Below, piece by piece: positions 9,577 to 19,862 of a DNA stretch of 64,000 bases. The stretch covers positions 24,750,262 to 24,814,261 of the forward strand of contig OY992540.1 of the NCBI GenBank assembly GCA_963921195.1, given 5' to 3'. Under the pieces are notes generated by a model. The model was not told where the DNA came from. It was given only the letters and a program-made list of their open reading frames with translations, and did not search any database. How positions within the stretch are numbered: the first letter of the stretch is position 1; each line of letters opens with the position of its first letter. This DNA comes from Pegoplata infirma. Lineage: Eukaryota > Arthropoda > Insecta > Diptera > Anthomyiidae. Both the position numbers and the translations under genes were made by a program.

Positions 9577-11914
9577 TGAGGCATTCCACACCAAATGTCC
9601 AGCGAAAAAAACACGTGTCGCACGAATTTCTGAGTAGGTTGTATGGATAGCTTTATATGGAACAAAGAAAATTGCGTTTTTGGTTTTTCAATTTTTCAAA
9701 AACTGGGCTCAGGAGGCGTGGTCAAATATTGGAAAAATGGTCAAATTTGTGTCGAGTTGCCTTGATTAAATATTTATCACATTAAAACGGAATGCACCAC
9801 AATCTCAAAAATTTACATTCTTATATAGTTTTGTATGGGCTATCGATTAAAATTTTTTTTTTTGGAAAATTTTCAGAACCCGTTCTGAAATTTTCCATTT
9901 TTTAAAAAAGTCAATTTATCAAAAATCCGGCCACTTTTTTTTTTTTTTTAATTTTTTTTTTAAGTTTAGATGTTTGTCCATCCACACAAAAAAATTCAGA
10001 AACACGTTTGTCGTTTTTTTCGAGAAAATCGCATTTGAATATTGAATTTTATGACAATTTTGGAATTTCCTTGTATTTTCTTGTTAAAACATGGCGTATG
10101 AATAACAAATTTTTGCGAAACCAACGAGTTGATCCCATTTTAATTGTTTTTTCATGTGTGGTACAATATAGAGATGGGCGTGAAAGCGATTTGACCCACG
10201 CAAGAAATATTAAAGTCACTGACGACTCGCTAATATTTTTAGTTTACTTGTGCAATCACGTAAGTCAATTTACTGTTACTCACGCTCACGTAATTTTTGA
10301 TTACGCTCACGGTTGCTCACTCACGTTGATGATGATTTTACAAAAATAATAAAAACAACAAATTTTCTATGAAAACAAAGCACTGAAAACGGAAACTCAT
10401 AAAACAGTAAAATTCCAAAAAAAAAATAGTTAAAAATCACAAAAACTTACTTAAGAAAAATTTTAAGCATTCACTCATCTCGCTTAAATGCGTAACTGCT
10501 TAAATGCGTAAATGCTTAAATGCGTAAAATGCTGAAATGCGTAAAACTGATAAGATACGTTTATAAGAGTTTTTTTTAGATATGCATCAATGTCCTTCTG
10601 ACCGTTTATATCAAAAACAAATCGTCAATTCTTAAAAAAATTTGTTTTAAGATTTCATAAAGATTTCAATTTAAATTAAAAAAAATACAGAATTACTCGC
10701 TTAAATGCCTAAAACTGGTAAGAGTAGTTTCATACAAATTTTACTGAAATATCAACACTAAAATGAGTTCAAAATCTTAAGATCACTTAATGTGCGTTTA
10801 TAAGAGTTTTTTATGTAAATGCATCAATATCCTTCTGATTTATTTAATATTTTGGATAAGCGCATTTAAGCGAGAGCAATAAATCGGACACTACATTATA
10901 GGTACATATCCTTTAACGTTCAACATTTGAAAAAATTGACTCGCGAGTCACGTACTAAGCTATACACGATATTAAAGAGGTAGCGTGAGTAGAACATTTC
11001 GTGAGTGATTAGGAAGTCCAATTTTTGCGAGATGAGTGAATGCTTAAAATTTTTCTTAAGTAAGTTTTTGTGATTTTTAACTATTTTTTTTTTTTGAATT
11101 TTACTGTTTTTTTGAGTTTCCGTTTTCAGTGCTTTTTTCATAAAAAATTTGTTGTTTTTATTATTTTTGTAAAATAATCATCAGCGTGAGTGAACAACCG
11201 TGAGCGCAATCAAAAACTGCGTGAGTAACAGTAAATTGACTCACTTGATTGCACAAGTAAACTAAAAATAATAACGAGTCGTCAGTGACTTTAATATTTC
11301 TTGCGTGAGTCAAATCGCATTCACGCCCATCTCTATATTGCACCACAAATGAAAAAATAATTAAAATGGGATCAACTCGTTGGTTTCGCAAAAATTTGTT
11401 ACTCATACGCCATGTTTTAACAAGAAAATACAAGGAAATTCCAAAATTGTCGTGAAATTCAATATTCAAATGCGATTTTCTCGAAAAAAACGACGAACGT
11501 GTTTCTGAATTTTTTTGTGTGGATGGACAAACATCTAAACTTAAAAAAAAATAATAAAAAAAGTGGCCGGATTTTTGATAAATTGACTTTTTTAAAAAAT
11601 GGAAAATTTCAGAACGGCTTCTGAAAATTTTCAAAAAAAAAAAAATTTAATCGATAGCCCATACAAAACTATATAAGAATGAAAATTTTTGAGATTGTGG
11701 TGCATTCCGTTTTAATGTGATAAATATTTAATCAAGGCAACTCGACACAAATTTTACCATTTTTCCAATATTTGACCTCAGCCCAGTTTTTGAAAATTTG
11801 AAAAACCAAAAACGCAATTTTCTTAGTTCCATATAGGGCTATCCAAATAACCTATTCAGAAATTTACGGGACACGTGTTTTTCTGTAGCGGGACATTTGG
11901 TGTGGAATGCCTCA
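9577..11914. mobile_element. Foldback FB2 copy 1, 2.34 kb, TSD TA
   Basis: The termini TGAGGCATTCCACACCAAAT and its mirror end at 9577 and 11914, with TA on both sides (9575-9576, 11915-11916) confirmed by the empty copy at 2370-2390. Arms of about 0.9 kb (9577-10495 and 11027-11914) enclose a loop of about 0.5 kb. The arms contain ACTCACGCTCACG-like blocks and open frames at 10008-10349 and 11161-11634 that are mirror images of one another. I read these as chance frames in a mirrored sequence, not genes. Confidence 0.85.
10484..10547. repeat. 13-bp minisatellite in the FB2 loop
   Basis: About four to five copies of CTTAAATGCGTAA with small changes, at the inner edge of the left FB2 arm. Isolated GCTTAAATGC/GCATTTAAGCG copies recur near 10697 and 10861. 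Confidence 0.7.
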
Positions 11915-12123
11915 TATGTATTAACATTTTTGTTTGAACACTAGCGATTTGTCATTTAAATTCCCTTTGTTACTTGTTGTATAGGGTTTTTATATTTGCT
12001 AAATAGTCTTGACAATGGAAATTTTTTTTACAAAATTAAATGATAAAATAAAAAATCTTCACTAAAAAAATGTTGCAAATTAAAAATAAATGCTTTGCAT
12101 CATCTGAACACTGTTAGACTAAC

Positions 12124-12320
12124 AAGGAAGGTCTTTATTAGGGCACCCACCGATTGTCCGAAACTAGCAGGAATTTCGCTAAACGCAAAAATACAGGTCA
12201 GCATAATTTTAATAGAGATTATTATATATATTTTTTTTTTGGGGTCTAACGTCTTTTATGAGGAAAAATCCTAAAAACTATCCCGTTTTTCCCCTTACCC
12301 TTTGACCCGCTAAATTTTTA
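12124..12320. mobile_element. Element A copy 2, right-truncated
   Basis: Begins ACAAGGAAGGTCTTTATTAG and GGGCACCCACCGATTGTC, then ACTAGCAGGAATTTCGC, TAATAGAGATTAT and CCCGTTTTTCCCC, in the same order as 397-860. The matching right TIR is absent. The 12321-12430 remainder has no recognised feature. Confidence 0.6.
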
Positions 12321-12430
12321 CTGGGATAACAAGCATGAAGGTATTATATTAGGGTCAGTGTTATACAGACAAACCTCAGTACAATGTCTACAGACAGTCC
12401 TCGATACATTTAAAAAAAAAAACTAAAGCT

Positions 12431-13113
12431 AACAAGTAAGAGTGTTAAATTCGGCTGTGCCGAATCTTTTATACCCTCCAACATGCAAAAAAAAATAACA
12501 AAAAAATGCAGGGGCGTTTTTTTTGGGGGGGGGGGGGGTCAGGAGATCGCTAGTAGTAATTGAGAGGGGGCAAATTTTCCCTCGAATATGTGTTAAAAAA
12601 TTAATTTATATGCTTTTTGCACTGAAGATTACCATTATTAAAAAAAAAAATTTTTATTCCACGCCCATAAAAGGGGGCGGGCCGAAAAAACGACATTTTC
12701 TAATTCTCTGGGTCCAAATGCAGGACTTTGAACTTTTTGTGGCATAAAAATGTTGCATTTGTTAAACAAAAACACAAAAAATTATGTAAAAATATGGTAT
12801 TTTTCAGAGGTTGGTTTAGTTCTTCAAGGGGAACTTTTTTGCCCCTGGTCCGATATTGCTCATTTACGAACTTAACCTGCCTATTAACATAAGACATAGT
12901 CGTGCCAAATGTCGGTAGTCTAGCTCTTTTATTTTGGACTGCATCGTGTTAACTACAGACGGACAGACGGACGGACATCTCTAGAATGTCTTAGAATCGA
13001 TCACTGATCATAAATATATATACTTTATGGGGTCCTAGACCGATATTTTGATGCGTTACATACGGAATGACAAAGTGAGTATACCCTCATACTGTAGTTG
13101 GAGGGTATAAAAA
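12431..13113 (-). mobile_element. mini-me-like retroposon, full-length-looking (copy c)
   Basis: Minus orientation. Plus strand reads AACAAGTAAGAGTGTTAAAT, the palindrome TTCGGCTGTGCCGAA, ATACCCTCCAAC, a G homopolymer near 12525, TTAGTTCTTCAAGGGGAAC, GACGGACAGACGGACGGAC (GTCY run), ATATATATACTTTATGGGGT (TA run), ACATACGGAATGACAAA and GGAGGGTATAAAAA. CCCTCCAAC and GGAGGGTATA form short inverted ends. The most complete minus-strand copy here. Confidence 0.75.
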
Positions 13114-14559
13114 TAGTACTTCTTAGACAATAAAGTTTAAGTGAAAACTACAGTGCCAGATTTTTGGATTATGAATTTTACAATTTTTTAAGATGGGTTT
13201 ATTTTATCCCTTTAATCGAGTATTACCTGTTTATACCCTACACTACACTGTGGTACAGGGTATAATGAGTTTGTGCTGATGTTTGTAACTACCCGAAATA
13301 TTGGTTCTAGACCCACCTTTAAGTATACCGATTGACTGAGAATCACTTTTTGAGTCGATTTAGCGATGTCCGTCAGTCTGGCTGTCCATGTAAACGTTGT
13401 AAACACGATACAGGTCAAAATTTTTAACCAATTGACTTAAGCCTCTCTTGGCCCAAGGACGAATCCTGTTGAAATTGGAAAAAATCGGTCCATATTTAGA
13501 CGTAGCCCCCATACAAAGGTCCTCTTTAGTTTTGGCTCAAATGACTCTAATAACCGTATTATAATAGTTATCTTTTTGAAATTCTTGTAGCCCCCATACA
13601 AACCACCTTCCCGATTTTCACATAAATCTCTCAAATTTCATGAAAATTAAAAAAAAAAACAATTAAAATTTTGTTTGTGTATGTTAAACGCGTACTTAAA
13701 TAACCTTATCAAACCTGATAATCATCGGCCCAGTTTTGGACTCAGGCCCCTTGTGAAAATTTCGCCCGATATTTGGTTAAAGCGGTTTATTGTCAACAAA
13801 TAGAAGCCTATTTCACTCAAATTTGATTTGTGAGTGTTTTTTACACTTATTAAAGATTTTACAACATATGAACTAATCGGTCCATGGGACCCATTTTCCG
13901 GGAAACTGTGGTGTTGGGTACACACAAAAAAATAATCGAGGTAACAATGCCTTAGCTGGCATAGGTATTTATTTTTTCTTAGAAATCAAAAATATAAGGT
14001 TTATTACCTTAGCAACATGTAATTTAAATACCTATTGGCTATGCAACTTTTACTATTCAAATTAGGTAGAACTTCGAAAAATGTTTTGACAATAATTTTA
14101 AAATTAATAAAAAATACAAACATCAAAAATTTTTAGAATATTTTTTAAAAGTTATTAAACGCAATAAAAATCAAATCATAAAAATTAACAATTCGCGAAA
14201 AATTAGACCAGCAAGGTAATTAACTTTATTAGCAAATTAATTATGTAAAAATAAATCAATTATTTTACAGTTTTTTAGATAACGTAAACATAAAGAAGTC
14301 TTCAAGAACTAAGGATCCAGTTTTAAGAAGCATCATTTACAAAAAAAAACTCATCAAGAATACTAGAATTAAGAAAAATCCCAGAATCAACCGTATTTCC
14401 ACATAGAAAAAATGCGAAAAAGACATTTTTCTATAAAAAATATTTCAAAATCTGCGAATTTTGTGTAAAAAAAGTCTCAGAATCTGAAAATCTTTCAGTT
14501 TCAGTTCCATAAATGTTTTCTGCAAAAATCATTTGATTCTGAAACAAATCTCAGATTCT

Positions 14560-15345
14560 TATACATTTTTTCTACAGAAAAATTTTCAGATTCCGATACA
14601 TTTTTTCTATAGAAAAATTATCAGATTCTGAGACATTTCTTCTATAGAAAAATTCTCAGATTCTGAGACATTTTTTCTATAGAAAAATTCTCAGATTCTG
14701 AGACATTTTTTCTATAGAAAAGTTCTCAGATTCTGAGACATTTTTTCTATAGAAAAATTCTCAGATTCTGAGACATTTTTTCTATAGAAAAATTCTCAGA
14801 TTTTGAGACATTTTTTCTATAGAAAAATTCTCAGATTCTGAGACATTTTTTCTATAGAAAAATTCTCAGATTCTGAGACATTTTTTCTATAGAAAAATTC
14901 TCAGATTTTGAGACATTTTTTCTATAGAAAAATTCTCAGATTCTGAGACATTTTTTCTATAGAAAAATTCTCAGATTCTGAGACATTTTTTCTATAGAAA
15001 ACTTCTCAGATTCTGAGACATTTTTTCTATAGAAAAATTCTCAGATTCTGAGACATTTTTTCTATAGAAAAATTCTCAGATTCTGAGACATTTTTTTCTA
15101 TAGAAAAATTCTCAGATTCTGAGACATTTTTTCTATAGAAAAATTTTCAGATTCTGAGACATTTTTTCTATAGAAAAATTCTCAGATTCTGAGACATTTT
15201 TTCTATAGAAAAATTTACAGATTCTGAGACATTTTTTCTATAGAAAAATTCTCAGATTCTGAGACATTTTTTCTATAGAAAAATTCTCAGATTCTGAGAC
15301 ATTTTTTCTATAGATAAATTCTCAGATTCTGAGAAATTTTTTCTG
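14560..15345 (+). repeat. 35-bp satellite, left (regular) array
   Basis: About 22 head-to-tail units made of CTATAGAAAAATTCTC, AGATTCTGAGACATTTTTT and joining T's. CTATAG sites are spaced 35 bp apart (for example 14642 and 14677). The units are nearly identical, so the array was homogenised or expanded recently. Each unit holds two small palindromes (TTCTATAGAA and CTCAGATTCTGAG). Confidence 0.9.
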
Positions 15346-16490
15346 AGATTTTTCTATAGCAAAATGATTCAGAATCTGAAATTTTCTATAGAAAAATCTC
15401 TCAGAGAGTTTTTCTATACAAAAATTTATCAGAATCTGAGATTTTTTCTACACAAAAATGTCTTAGAATCTGAGATTTTTTCCATACAAAAATGTCTCAG
15501 AATCTGAAATTTTTTTTATACAAAAATGCCTCAGAATCTGAGATTTTTCTATACAAAAATGTCTCAGAATCTGACATTTTTTCTATAGAAAAATGTCTTA
15601 GAATCTCAATAGAAAAAATCTCTCAATTTCTTTAGAAAATTCAGAGATTTTTTTCAATTTCTATTGAAAAATAGCTCAGATTCTGAAAACTTTTGAAAAG
15701 AAAAAACGTCTCAGAATCTCATTGTTTTTCTATAGAAAAATACTCAGATTTTTAGACATTTTTCCTATAGAAAAATGTCTCTGAGAATCTGACATTTTTT
15801 CTATAGAAAAAAATTTATCAGAATCTGAGATTTTTTCTATTCAAAAATGTCTCAGAATATGAGATTTTTTCTATACAAAAATGAATCAGAATCTGAGATT
15901 TTTCCTATACAAAAATGTCTCAGAATCTGAGATTTTTTCTATACTAAAATTTATCAGAATCTCAGATTTTTTCTATACAAAAATGTCCCAGAATCTGCGA
16001 TTTTTTTCGATACAAAAATGTCTTAGAATCTGAGAGTTTTTGTATTTAAAAATGTCTCAGAATCTAAGATTTTTTTCTATACAAAAATGTCTCAGAATCT
16101 CAGATTTTTTCTATAAAAAAATGTCTCAGAATCTGGGGTTTTTTCTATACAAAAATGTCTCAGAATCTGAGATTTGTTCTATACAAAAATGTCTCAGAAT
16201 CTGAGATTTTTTCTATAGAAAAATTTCTCGTAATCTGGGATTTTTTCTTTAGAAAAATGTCTCAGAATCTCATATTTCTTCTATTGAAAAATGTGTCAGA
16301 ATCCGACACATATGGTAAAATTGTCAGATTCTAACTCTTAGATTCTGAAAATTTTTTCTATAGAAAAATTCTCAAACTCTGAGAGATTTTTTCTACAGAA
16401 AAGTTTTAGAATCTGAGAGTATTTCTATTTAAAAATGTTTAATAACAGAAAAATTTTCAGATTTTGAGTTCTTCATAAAGTTTTGAGACA
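15346..16490 (-). repeat. 35-bp satellite, right (degenerate, inverted) array
   Basis: The same unit in reverse orientation, seen as ATGTCTCAGAATCTGAGA plus TTTTTTCTATAC, with many substitutions and length changes. The two arrays meet at about 15346-15420. Homogeneity differs strongly between the halves. Confidence 0.85.
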
Positions 16491-16932
16491 TTTTTCTTAT
16501 TATCAACTTTTCTTTAAAATTTGTAAGCATTCAAAAAATTAAAAAAAAAAATAAATTTATTAAAAATAATAAACTTTTCGTAGTTTTTATTTAAATTTTG
16601 AAAGGAAATGGTGTAAAAAAGCCATTACTAATACAAGGTAATACTACCAAATTATTTACGTAATATCACCTATTTATCAATGCTATTTTACCTAAAAAGC
16701 TAAGGTATATTTCTGTCAACCATAATAAATTTTCGAACATTGGAATTACCTTAGCTTTTAAGTAACATTACCTTTTTACTTAGCAAATGCCCCGTTTGCC
16801 CGGCGCTAAGGTATTTTTATACTATAATTTTAGGTAATATTACCTCGATTTTTTTTGTGTGTATTATATGGTCGGTCTAGACCGACTACATTTTTTTACT
16901 TGTAATACCCTCCACTCTAGTGATAGAGGGTA

Positions 16933-17358
16933 CACTTAAAAAATTATGTCATTAACTGTTTGTAGTTTATTTAAAAAGTTTTCCGTTTAGTCGTTTTTAA
17001 AAGAAAAAACATTTGTTTGATGTTCAGTTTTTATTAATGACTACTTCAGTCCTTTGTTTCAAAAATAACGCACTAAAAAATAAAGACTTTCATTAACATT
17101 TAATTTTTAAAGTCATTTATTTTTGTCCTGTAAGTAAAAACTACTGATTATTCTTTTGATTTTTGTAAGTAATTTTTTTTGAAAACGTAATTTTTTAATG
17201 TTTAATGTTATTTATTTTAGAAAATTTTGTCAACAGTAAAAAATAAATGTTGATGTTTCTTAAAACAAATGAATAATTACTGGGATGGTTTTCAATTGTT
17301 TATTCACTGGTTTTAAGTGTGCTTTTCATTTGTTTTTGCCTACAAAATATTTTGAGTG
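16933..17358. mobile_element. MITE M3, 426 bp, TSD TA
   Basis: The ends CACTTAAAAAATTATGTCATT and ACAAAATATTTTGAGTG are flanked by TA (16931-16932, 17359-17360). Copy b has the uninterrupted host sequence GAGGGTATATATAAG at about 3268, which confirms the site. A close longer relative is at 60749-61566. Confidence 0.85.
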
Positions 17359-17892
17359 TATATATAAGTTTGTCATTCCGTTTGTAACACTTCGAAATAT
17401 TGGTCTAGGACCCAATAAAGTATATTTATTCATGATCCTCGATCGATTTTAGGACGATCTAGCGATGCCCGTCCGTCCGTCCGTCTGTCCGTCTGTCTGT
17501 TGAAAACACGCTTTCTTTTGAAAGACTTTACGGAGGCTCCTAAAGTTTGGCATATATGTTGGGCATTTACCTGGTCAGGTTGGTATTGCAATTCGGCAAA
17601 ATCGGTTCAAAAGTTATGAGCAAAAGACTGAATTTCGGCAAGGGTATTCGGCAATTCACAGCAAGCTGAAGCTCAGCATATATATTTGTCGTTCCCCTGG
17701 TCTGATTCGTATTGAATTTCAGCCAAATCGGTCCAGTGGTTCAAAAGTTATTAGCAAAACCGTGAATTTCAGATTAGTTTGACATTAAATTTACATGTTG
17801 AAAACCCGTTAAACATGTTTTAAAAACATTGGTAAGTCACAAAAATATTTTACAACGTATTTTTGTCTTTTAAAAATATTCTTACACTAAAA

Positions 17893-17955
17893 AAAAATAC
17901 ACTCAAAAAAATTTTACACTCAAAAAAAATTTTACACTCAAAAAAAAAAATTAGT
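17893..17955 (+). repeat. Short array of MITE-terminus core
   Basis: Three to four head-to-tail copies of TTTTACACTCAAAAAAA lie inside mini-me copy e. This is the terminal motif of the M-type MITEs, here as a micro-array rather than as element ends. A reverse copy lies at about 61710-61790. Confidence 0.65.
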
Positions 17956-18130
17956 AAATTATTTTTTTTTTTTTCAAAAATTACTAAAAAAAAAAACTTT
18001 ACACAAAATAAAATATTTCTAATCAAAAATATTATTTTTTTCACGTTAAAAAATTTACTATCACTTAAAAAGTACATTGTGGAGGGTATTCATAGATTCG
18101 GCCAAATCGAATTTTACTTTTCTACTTGTT

Positions 18131-18485
18131 TTTAATTGTTATTTATTTTTTTCTTTTTGTTTATTTTATGATTTAAATCTAGACAAAATATTATTTTATT
18201 TGCATCAACAATAAAAAAATTTATTTATATTATAAATTGTTATTTACTCATCTTTAACTAAAAGAAAATGGATGACACATTTCGTTAATTGTCTGCAAAG
18301 TTTTTGTGACATACGTTTAGAAAAAAAATTTCCCAAATTGCCGTAACGAAAAAATATAAAAATTTTATTTTGTTAAATACCTGAGACAGAATATAAATGT
18401 GGCGCTAAATTATTTTATACAAATTATGATTGTTGCGAGTGCTACAAAGGTCATTATTGCTGAAATTGAAATTAAAAATTAAAGT
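18131..18485. other. No feature recognised
   Basis: AT-rich sequence without repeats or reading frames that I can support. Confidence 0.5.
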
Positions 18486-18871
18486 TTTTTTGTATACCCT
18501 ACAACCGTTAAGATGGTCTAACGATGGTCTAAAGGTGCGATTGTTATTAAATTTACATGGAATTTACTTTTGTATTCATAACTATTGATGCACTAGACCA
18601 TTTTTGCTGAAATTTAGATACAAAATACTTAAATGAGTGACAAAATTGTAGGACAATGTTTTTTAAAAACTGTTTTTAGTTTTTTTAAACTTCTGAAACG
18701 CTAGACCGATTGCGCTGAAAATTTCAAACTTCCAAGCATCAGAAATATCCAAGTTGTCTTTCCAAACTAATCGTGTTTTCAACAGACGGACGGACATCGC
18801 CTTATTTTCATACAAATGTATATACCTGGGGTGGTCCTAGATCTATTTTTCTAGCTGTTTTAAGCGAAAGA
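18486..18871 (-). mobile_element. mini-me-like retroposon, diverged (copy f)
   Basis: Plus strand reads TGTATACCCTACAACCGTTA at the left and CAACAGACGGACGGACATCG (GTCY run) followed by GTATATACCTGGGGTGGTCC at the right. The order is reversed, so it lies on minus. More diverged than copies b and c. Confidence 0.55.
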
Positions 18872-18977
18872 ACAAAATTTTTATAAAACCTATATATAAA
18901 AATGTGTACGGCACGTTTTTATTTATCACTAGGTATGAGATTTTCATAAAAATGCACTGTGCTAGTCGCAAAAATTA

Positions 18978-19116
18978 ACAAGCTGGGCACCTTGCTAGTA
19001 AAGCTAATTCTAAAAATCTCGCATATCGCGAATACGAGCTCTAACTTCGAAAAACGACTAGCGCCATTGAATTCAGCGTACTCGAAATAACTTTACCAGT
19101 AGGGTGCCCAGCTTGT
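18978..19116. mobile_element. 139-bp MITE, TIR ACAAGCTGGGCACC, TSD TTA
   Basis: ACAAGCTGGGCACC at 18978 and GGTGCCCAGCTTGT ending at 19116, flanked by TTA (18975-18977, 19117-19119). The inverted match continues with mismatches into GCTAGTAAAG/CTTTACCAG. A 3-bp TTA-type duplication is typical of PIF/Harbinger elements, but the ends alone do not prove that. It is GC-richer than its surroundings. Confidence 0.8.
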
Positions 19117-19134
19117 TTAAAAAAAAAAAATTGT

Positions 19135-19545
19135 GTAAAATTCGAGCACAGTGTTATCTTTCCGAATCAGAAAATTTGCGTTAAAATGCCATCGATTTAA
19201 TTTTGCATATTTTGATGAAAATGCATATTTTTGCATATTTTGGTGAAAATTCATATTTTTGCATATTTTGGTGACAATTCGTATTTTTGCATATTTTGGT
19301 TTTAAATGCATATTTTGTGCATATTTCCAACTTTTAAGTGCACATTTTTGCATAATCCGGCGTTATTTTTTGCTTTTAAAGAAGTTGTTCGTATGAAAAC
19401 AAGAGTTTTATTGCACAAATTTTATTTTTTTAAAGCATATTTTTGGGTTTTTAAGTGCATATTTTGATTTTTTTTTAACCGCACATTTTAAGCGCATATT
19501 ATCGATTTTTTTAGTGCACGAAAATGTCATCCCTATTCATCACAT
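19135..19545 (-). mobile_element. ATATGCA-rich element L, copy 2
   Basis: Reverse-complement counterpart of 2684-4056: GCGTTAAAATGCCATCGATTT at the left, a run of TTTTTGCATATTTTG units, and TTTAGTGCACGAAAATGTCAT at the right. Uninterrupted here, so it shows the element's unexpanded length of about 0.4 kb. Confidence 0.65.
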
Positions 19546-19862
19546 TTAAATATATCATTCATACATTTTAATTTTTAAATTGTTTCATTTAAATAATTTA
19601 TGCAAAACATATTTTGTAAATTAAACCACAAGGCTGGTAAATACAATTGTGCAAATATTAATACACAAATATATTTATGCATTAATTAAAAGTATTTTTT
19701 TTTTAATTTAAAACAAGGATTTAAAAAGGAAAATATTTATTTGTATTTATAAGTGCAATTGATATTGATAATTAAATTTGCATCTTTAATATGCTTAAAA
19801 GTCCTAGTACAATCATGTCGGGGGGCGTGTTTTGCATACAAATTTGGCAACAAAACATCATG
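19546..19862. other. No feature recognised
   Basis: AT-rich stretch with no supported repeat or gene. Confidence 0.5.

Larger units (their letters stand above)
9470..12065 (+). repeat. Dispersed repeat C interrupted by foldback FB2
   Basis: The left piece 9470-9576 (GATTATTTGACGATCGTGATC, AGTTGAATA) and right piece 11915-12065 (TATGTATTAAC, AAATTCCCTTTGTTACTTG, TTGACAATGGAA) together correspond to the uninterrupted copy at 2256-2600. The insertion point is TA in GAATATGTATT. Confidence 0.7.
13921..16861. mobile_element. MITE-like element M2, 2.94 kb, TSD TA
   Basis: CACACAAAAAAATAATCGAG at 13921 mirrors CTCGATTTTTTTTGTGTG ending at 16861. TA flanks at 13919-13920 and 16862-16863. Subterminal blocks of GGTAATATTACCT and CTTAGC type are also mirrored. 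The interior (about 14400-16490) is almost entirely a 35-bp satellite in inverted halves. No coding capacity. Confidence 0.85.
13231..16902 (+). mobile_element. mini-me-like retroposon (copy d), split by MITE M2
   Basis: Starts TTATACCCTACACTACACTG and has GGGTATAATGAGTTTGTGCTGATGT, ATTTAGCGATGTCCGTCAGT and TAGCCCCCATACAAA blocks. It is interrupted at 13919-16863 and resumes TTATATGGTCGGTCTAGACC with a TTACTTG end. This long subtype is of a kind widespread in flies. The next mini-me begins right at its 3' end. Confidence 0.7.
16903..18130 (+). mobile_element. mini-me-like retroposon (copy e), split by MITE M3
   Basis: Starts ATACCCTCCACTCTAGTGAT, interrupted at 16931-17360, then TATATAAGTTTGTCATTCCG, GATGCCCGTCCGTCCGTCCG (GTCY run near 17464-17500), TTTTGAAAGACTTTACGG, and ends GGAGGGTATTCATAGATTCG with TACTTG. 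It lies head-to-tail after copy d. Part of its 3' half, in reverse, is 61567-62085. Confidence 0.75.

Noticed and set aside
10008..10349. A 113-codon frame similar to a 157-codon minus-strand frame at 11161-11634, as if a conserved protein
   Set aside because: The two are the mirrored arms of foldback FB2. Their similarity is at DNA level, and no start context, domain or codon bias supports a gene.
14560..16490. CRISPR-like regular array
   Set aside because: Units are contiguous with no unique spacers, the array is inverted in its second half, and the setting is eukaryotic.
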